Assembly (NCBI GenBank): GCA_025769875.1
Contig: JAGFNK010000053.1
Coordinates: 62,001 to 126,000 of the forward strand
Reading direction: 5' to 3'
Length of the DNA: 64,000 bases
Origin: Russula earlei
Lineage: Eukaryota; Basidiomycota; Agaricomycetes; Russulales; Russulaceae
Below, one piece after another: positions 59,151-64,000 of the stretch (positions are counted from its first letter, which is position 1; each line of letters begins with the position of its first letter). The notes beneath the pieces were generated by a model. That model searched no databases. It worked only from the letters and a program-made list of their open reading frames with translations, and was not told where the DNA came from. The position numbers were made by a program, and so were the translations under genes.

Positions 59151-60446
59151 CATATGTGCGTATTCCTTTTGTGCCATCTCCTCTTCGTCCTCACATCATC
59201 ATCATCATCGTCGCCGCCAGCACGCCACCCTCGCCCCCATCAACCGCTGCACGCCCTTGCCCTCAACGCCCCTGCCTTCACCATGCACTGACGAGTCCCA
59301 ACGCACAGCTGAAGAGCCCCATACCACGCCACCGTCTTCGTTGCCATCGGACGGTGTTGCTACTGTACATTTCGGTATGCTTTTCTCCCCTTTTTTACTA
59401 GACTCTCATTTTGTTAGTCAGAGATCTGCACGCCACCTATGCGTCCATTTCCCAGCCTGCCGCCATCTTCCCTCTCCCTTTCTACTTCCACGCCCCCTCA
59501 CTCCTCTACCTCGCATCTGCCATCCAAGTTCTCCAATCATCCCACCCACAATCGCGTTTGGCAGCGCCATCAGCGCCCAAGCAACCACCCACCAGCACTC
59601 TCCCTGTCCCCCCTCCAGCCTCTCCTTTGCATCGTCTCCCCCTCCTCGCATCACGACTCGACCACACCCCTCATCACCACACCTGGCCTCGGCCATCCTT
59701 CACAAATCGCCACATGCCACTACCACAGCTGCTGGAGACCACGACTCGATACCTCGCGTCATCCAGCTTCGGTCCCCTTCTCACGTCTAGATTTCCTTTC
59801 ATATGCCTGTCTTTTGTGCTTTTCCTGTCCCTTAGCCTTAGTTCTAACTTGTATCTGCTACCATGTTGAATAAAGTTGCCCTGTTGTTCCCTTATCATCT
59901 GTGTGAACCTGAGTGCAGTCGAATGAACAAACGCATTCTCGTGTTCCCGCTAGGTGCTCCTCCTCTTTGGAGCTTCAGTCTTATGAAGTCATTCTGCATT
60001 CTTGGACACACTTCACCGCGCCATGGGCTCAGGTGTGCACTTCCTGGGGGGGCTCCTTCCTGGCACACGACTGTGCTACTGTCACACGATATGAGGGAAA
60101 CGACATTGCACACCACAATGCTTGAGTCAAAAACACTATGGGGCTGCCTCAAGACAGCCCATGGGTACAACATGAGGGAAAAATAATAGATATAGACCCT
60201 GATTTTGAGTTGTAATTCATCTAATACACATGTGGAGGTGGCTTGAGTCCAGCTCCAACAATTCTCACTCAAATCTCATGAAAACAATGGGGCTGCCTAG
60301 CCCTCATTCAGGTGATTCAGGGACAATAAGTTTTATGTGAATTGAAGCTGTTTTGAGGGAGATATTCGCCCCGCACATTTGAGAGGGTTTTCTGCGCCGA
60401 TTTGGGTGGAATTCAAGCTCTGCCAAGTGTGCTGAAAACGGCAATA

Positions 60447-61156
60447 AACAAAACTGAAAAGGGGCAAAAGAAATGTATTTCTCCCTGAGGGGAGTGGAAA
60501 AAATTGACAGGTCAAAATGATCCCTGGGACACACCATGTTGCACTTTTGTCCTCCACATGCACCCCTGGTGGCCCAAAACCACCAGTTTTCAACTGACAT
60601 GATGGGCAGGAAGGGATAAGTTAAATCTATTATAATTAAATACCAATCATTTTATGTAACACTACCATTGTTTGACCTTACCTTACATCATACATTCCAA
60701 GTTGTTGTATATAGGATAATGCTTTGTACATGTATATGACCAAGACTAATAGTAACCATTGTCCTTTCATCTCATCCACTGTGAACCCTCTGAGCTCTAA
60801 TAATGTCTGTGTCTGTTCATAGTCAACTCAGTGGACAATAAAAGTAAAAAATTCCAAGTGCTGATCATGAGTAGGCTCTGTTGTTGCAATGATAAATTAT
60901 ATTATATAAAGTAATGACTTGGGTAACTGATAGGTACAATATATATTATAGTTTTCATCTTACCTGTAAGAAATTGAAACATTGACTGATAGATCTGCTG
61001 CAATCTTATCATAATATACACTGCACTTCAACAGTATCCCCACAAGTCCTCAGATTCATTAAATCAGCTATATTACTACATACATGAAGTCAAGTCAGGT
61101 TTTCAATTCAGTGGTTAAGATTGTAATAAGACGTGGAAAACGACAGCAAGCAGATT
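60447..61156. other. AT-rich interval between fold-back element and receptor 3
   Basis: No gene seen. The DNA is clearly more AT-rich than the rest of the window and has no domain-bearing frame. I looked for the missing right end of the pogo-like element and did not find a complement of its 5' region. Confidence 0.5.
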
Positions 61157-62709
61157 TCAGATCGTGTCTGTATCGTCGCTAGAATGATCGGGAATCGTTG
61201 GTTCAATTGCGTCAGACAGAGTAGGTGGAAGATGAAAGATCCGATGCGAGGGTCATCGGATCCGGCCGGGGTAACTGATCCTCTGACCCCAGCTCAACGC
61301 TCTGTACATAGGATGGTCTGATGGAATCTGAACTCGAATGGTGCTTGACCTTGGGATCGGGTTGAACTTGGTCAACGAGGTAATTGGGGAAGACCGAGAA
61401 TTGATGGGTAGACGAAACCATCGAGTCGCGCTTGTGAGAAGTCACAGAGACCGTGACGCCGCGCTTGAATTGCAACATACTGAAGAGCCGTTAGCCCAAG
61501 AGTAGAGATCAGTAGAATCGAACGAACTACGTACCTCTGGGACGTGCCAAATAGAGTGCTAGACGAGTTCGAAATGCCGATACGACTAGCAACCGATGTG
61601 TACACGAGACGATAGTGTTTGCGTGCCTCTTCCGCAAAACCGAAGAACGCGAAAATGACAAAAGCGCATGCGACAAGCACCCAGCGGAACATCTCGAGTG
61701 AGTCGATGTGGGCGGGGTCGTTCTTCCAAACAAAAGCCGGGACCTGGATGACCCGAGAAAAGTTGCTGTGCGTGTCGGACCAGCTTATCCAGGGGGTAAG
61801 ACCCAACTTTGCATTGTGCACAATCACATATGTCGCCAATGGAACACTTGCAATCATGTCAACGGAAGAAAGTGCCATCAGGCGGAAGTAGCGGCTACGA
61901 TTGACGCCGTTGGTGAAAGTCATAATCTGTTGGAATTGACGGCCCCGGTCGTAGAAGTGATAAATGGTCCTTGCTGCTATTAGTGAGTCGCGATGACAAT
62001 GGGCGACGAGTGAGCAGCTCACTCACCGCAGTAGATAAATGATACACAGCCAATCACCAAGGGCCACGCGTAGACGAGAAAGTAAGAGGGTAGCCTGTTC
62101 ACGATTGCGGGGAAAGGGCCAAAATCCTCAAACAAGTTATAACGATGTCCCGTAACGATGTATGCTGCGTTGTGCCCGTGTCAATAATCGGTTGAGAAAG
62201 TCTGGGCACGTTTACCTGAAATCATGTGGAGAACTGGAATGCCAAGACCAATCATCAAATCAATCATGATTTGTCGGCGCTTCTCTGTGTCTGTGATCAC
62301 ACTTTTCGCCGAAGCTATCTTATAGAGGCGACGGTTGATGCAAAGTGAGCAAGCAGATATTGCAACATTTAGCCCGATTTGAATTCGGACTACTGTGGAA
62401 TGGTTTGGTTGAATCCTTCAAGTAAAACGTGTCAGGAGCTTACCAATGTCACAATAGACCGGAGCCTTGTCGATCATGTTCTTATTCCATACGATCGAGT
62501 TGATGCATTGAATCAGACACCCGAGTCCGGTCCAGGCCATGAACAAGCAAGTTCCTACATTCCAAGCTGTGCACACCCTTCTTTGACTCCCTGCTTTGAA
62601 GACGTGCATGAATGTGCGTACCTTCTAGGTGCCAATAAAAGGGAATGGCACAGAGAACGAACCCAATGAACGAGAAGACCGTATAGACCTGGTTTGGAAG
62701 GGTGTCCAT
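61157..62709 (-). CDS. STE3-like pheromone receptor 3, tail frameshift
   Basis: Class D GPCR closely related to receptor 2. Exon 1 (62622-62709) encodes MDTLPNQVYTVFSFIGFVLC...FYWHLE; exon 2 (62444-62566) AWNVGTCLFMAWTGLGCLIQCINSIVW...CDI; exon 3 starts VVRIQIGLNVAISACSLCINRRLYKIA. Then NRSRYFRLMALSSVDMIASVPL, GLTPWISWSDTHSNFSRV and FAFFGFAEEARKHYRLVY follow. The tail frame stops at 61212 (ending TYSV). A neighbouring frame just downstream encodes HSSDDTDTI and a stop at 61157, matching the tails of receptors 2 and 4. A one-base shift near 61,230 therefore seems to have cut or altered the last 20 residues; the helices are unaffected. Confidence 0.87.
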
Positions 62710-63617
62710 CGTGGTTCTTGAATCCGAAAATGTATTTGAGGAAAACCACGTACGCGACTCGCCAGAGGGTTTGAGAGAGATGAAAGTACCCACAGGAGCG
62801 CCTTAAGACTCAGAGGTGAAGGCGATAATTCTGGCTATCATAGACCATGACGGCAACCTCAAGGTCGCCATCTTTTCGTACATGCTTCGAGACCATCTCA
62901 GGATCATATGTGACGGAACTTAACTTAATTTGAGACGTCTTCCCCCACCGACTCCTCGAAAAGGCGATTCTCTGATCTGGGCGCTCACACCACTTGTTAC
63001 CTTTGCATATATCCCTTGTACCTGTGGATCATGCTGTAAATAGAGAGAGAAACTTGAAGGCCGAACTTATCATATAGCAGCTAGGGCGGAGTTTTAATAT
63101 GATTTGCTACATCACATGATGTGATTGGCCGTACAGTGTCGCACAGTGCTCTTGCCAGGCCACGGCGAAAAGCTGGTGCAGTCGGCTGCTCACAGTAGTT
63201 CAAGTTGGCCGACTGAAAAGTTCCTCATTGTCAAATTGTTGAAGCCACAATCAGAGGCGATTTCAAATGCAGCTCGTCTACGCACTTTCCCGTGTGGCGG
63301 GGGCCATCGAGCCCTGACCATGACGTCCACGTGTTCGCATCTGAATGTTGGCTGATACGTATCGAGAATCGATCTATATGGCGAAGTGCTACATTAGAAC
63401 GTGAAACAAAATCACGTCCTCGGATCCAAGCGAAGAAAATGAATGTATGAAATATCGTTACAGTAAAATGTGGTGGCACATTGCTGAGCCATTCAACGCG
63501 TCGGCATGGGTATGTGTGGCAATAAAAATACACATAGTCAAGTGAGTGTTTGAATGTGGGCTGATGAAAAGGAATCCAACAAATAACGAAATCAAAGGTA
63601 TTAAAAAAGACTGGAGT
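62710..63617. other. Upstream of receptor 3 and 3' flank of receptor 4
   Basis: Holds the receptor 3 promoter, with CCCTCTGGCGAGT on the minus strand at 62757-62769, and the receptor 4 3' flank with its conserved block at 63522-63555. All short frames on both strands were checked for a C-terminal CaaX; none is convincing. Confidence 0.5.
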
Positions 63618-63966
63618 TCAGACCGTGTCAGCCGCGTCGCTAGAATATACGTGAAGGTTGGACTTGGTCGTGTCAGGCGTATGGGGCTCGTCAGATCTGG
63701 GATCCCCTGCCGCGGTGGTCGCTTCCGGCTCGGGTGACTGGCCTGACGCCACGGGCTCAAAGGAACCCATAGAAGACGATGCCACGGAGTCCGTGGGTGA
63801 ATATTGCTCGATCTTGAAATCAGGCTTTGAGTCACCCGCAAGGGAAATGGACGGGATCGAGAGTTGGTCGGTAAAAGAGACGGTCGAGTAACGCTTGTCC
63901 CCAGTTGCCGTGATCACGGAGACGGTAATGCCGCCTTTGCTCTTTACATGAGGGAGAGACGAAGTA
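63618..63966 (-). CDS. STE3-like pheromone receptor 4, last exon only
   Basis: Only the 3' exon lies inside the window; an acceptor (TTTTCAG) precedes 63966 and the rest lies beyond base 64,000. It encodes a cytoplasmic tail with KGGITVSV, STVSFTDQLSIPSISLAG, and an acidic Ser/Pro/Glu-rich end finishing SSDAADTV. The tail aligns with those of receptor 2 (STDQLSISSTYLASG ... SNDADHTV) and receptor 3 (STHQFSVFPNYLVDQ). The seven helices cannot be checked here, so the assignment rests on tail similarity, strand and position. Confidence 0.75.
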
Positions 63967-64000
63967 CTGAAAAGCCGTGAGCGCATGAAAAGAGATCAGA

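Larger units (their letters stand above)
56839..60444. mobile_element. Fold-back transposon with about 1.2-kb arms (copy 2)
   Basis: Ends are TTGCCGTTTTCAGC at the left and its complement at the right, directly flanked by TA (56837-56838 and 60445-60446), a plausible target duplication. The outer 350 bp match the ends of the element at 48704. Here the inverted similarity continues much further: roughly 56839-58060 pairs with 59225-60444, as shown by near-identical translations of the two arms on opposite strands. The loop (58061-59224) carries an N-terminal transposase fragment on the minus strand and a second TE frame on the plus strand. It is probably non-autonomous. Confidence 0.85.

Noticed and set aside
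57097..60272. Frames of 90-147 codons in the arms of the fold-back element, found twice as mirror copies
   Set aside because: They are Pro/Ser-rich translations of the inverted repeat, with no domain; the same DNA reads open on both strands.
63468..63545. Plus-strand frame with WVCVA, resembling a pheromone end
   Set aside because: The reading frame continues past WVCVA for seven more codons, so no C-terminal CaaX is made, and the region is the conserved 3' flank of receptor 4.

Overview
The window is nuclear DNA of a filamentous basidiomycete, almost certainly an agaricomycete. Genes carry many short introns of about 50-60 bp with GT(G/A)(A/C)G-type donors. The gene set is fungal housekeeping plus F-box families, a basidiomycete Msb1-like protein and a run of STE3-type pheromone receptor genes. 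Everything here is read by eye; splice sites were placed by conserved protein frames and phase, and no database was searched.

Left part (1-45,500), gene-dense and ordinary: a gene cut by the left edge; ARPC5 (Arp2/3 complex), divergent from an F-box/WD40 gene; a frameshifted deaminase-like gene; an F-box/leucine-rich type gene; a BAR-SH3 protein divergent from an Msb1/Mug8-like morphogenesis protein with a long Glu/Pro-rich repeat tail; glycogen phosphorylase; a small four-helix membrane protein; prefoldin subunit 3; the five-RRM rRNA processing factor MRD1; an SHPRH/IRC20-type SNF2-RING ligase; a two-Myb telobox protein of the Tay1/Teb1 kind; the proteasome lid subunit Rpn9; and another F-box gene.

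Right part (45,500-64,000), gene-poor and rich in transposons: four STE3-like seven-helix receptor genes, all on the minus strand (the fourth runs off the right edge), interleaved with mobile DNA. Between receptors 1 and 2 lie a roughly 300-bp MITE, a three-exon metallothionein gene missed by simple ORF calling, and a 3-kb transposon with 0.4-kb inverted ends. Between receptors 2 and 3 lie an apparently intact pogo/CENP-B-like transposase gene with one intron and, 10 bp after its stop codon, a 3.6-kb fold-back element with arms of about 1.2 kb flanked by TA. Receptors 2, 3 and 4 share flanking sequence, so they look like products of local duplication. No convincing CaaX lipopeptide pheromone gene was found beside them. 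Two of the four receptors show single-base frame problems, which may be decay or assembly error.

The layout resembles an agaricomycete pheromone-receptor (B/PR-type) mating region, or a cluster of non-mating STE3 paralogues, flanked by conserved housekeeping genes.
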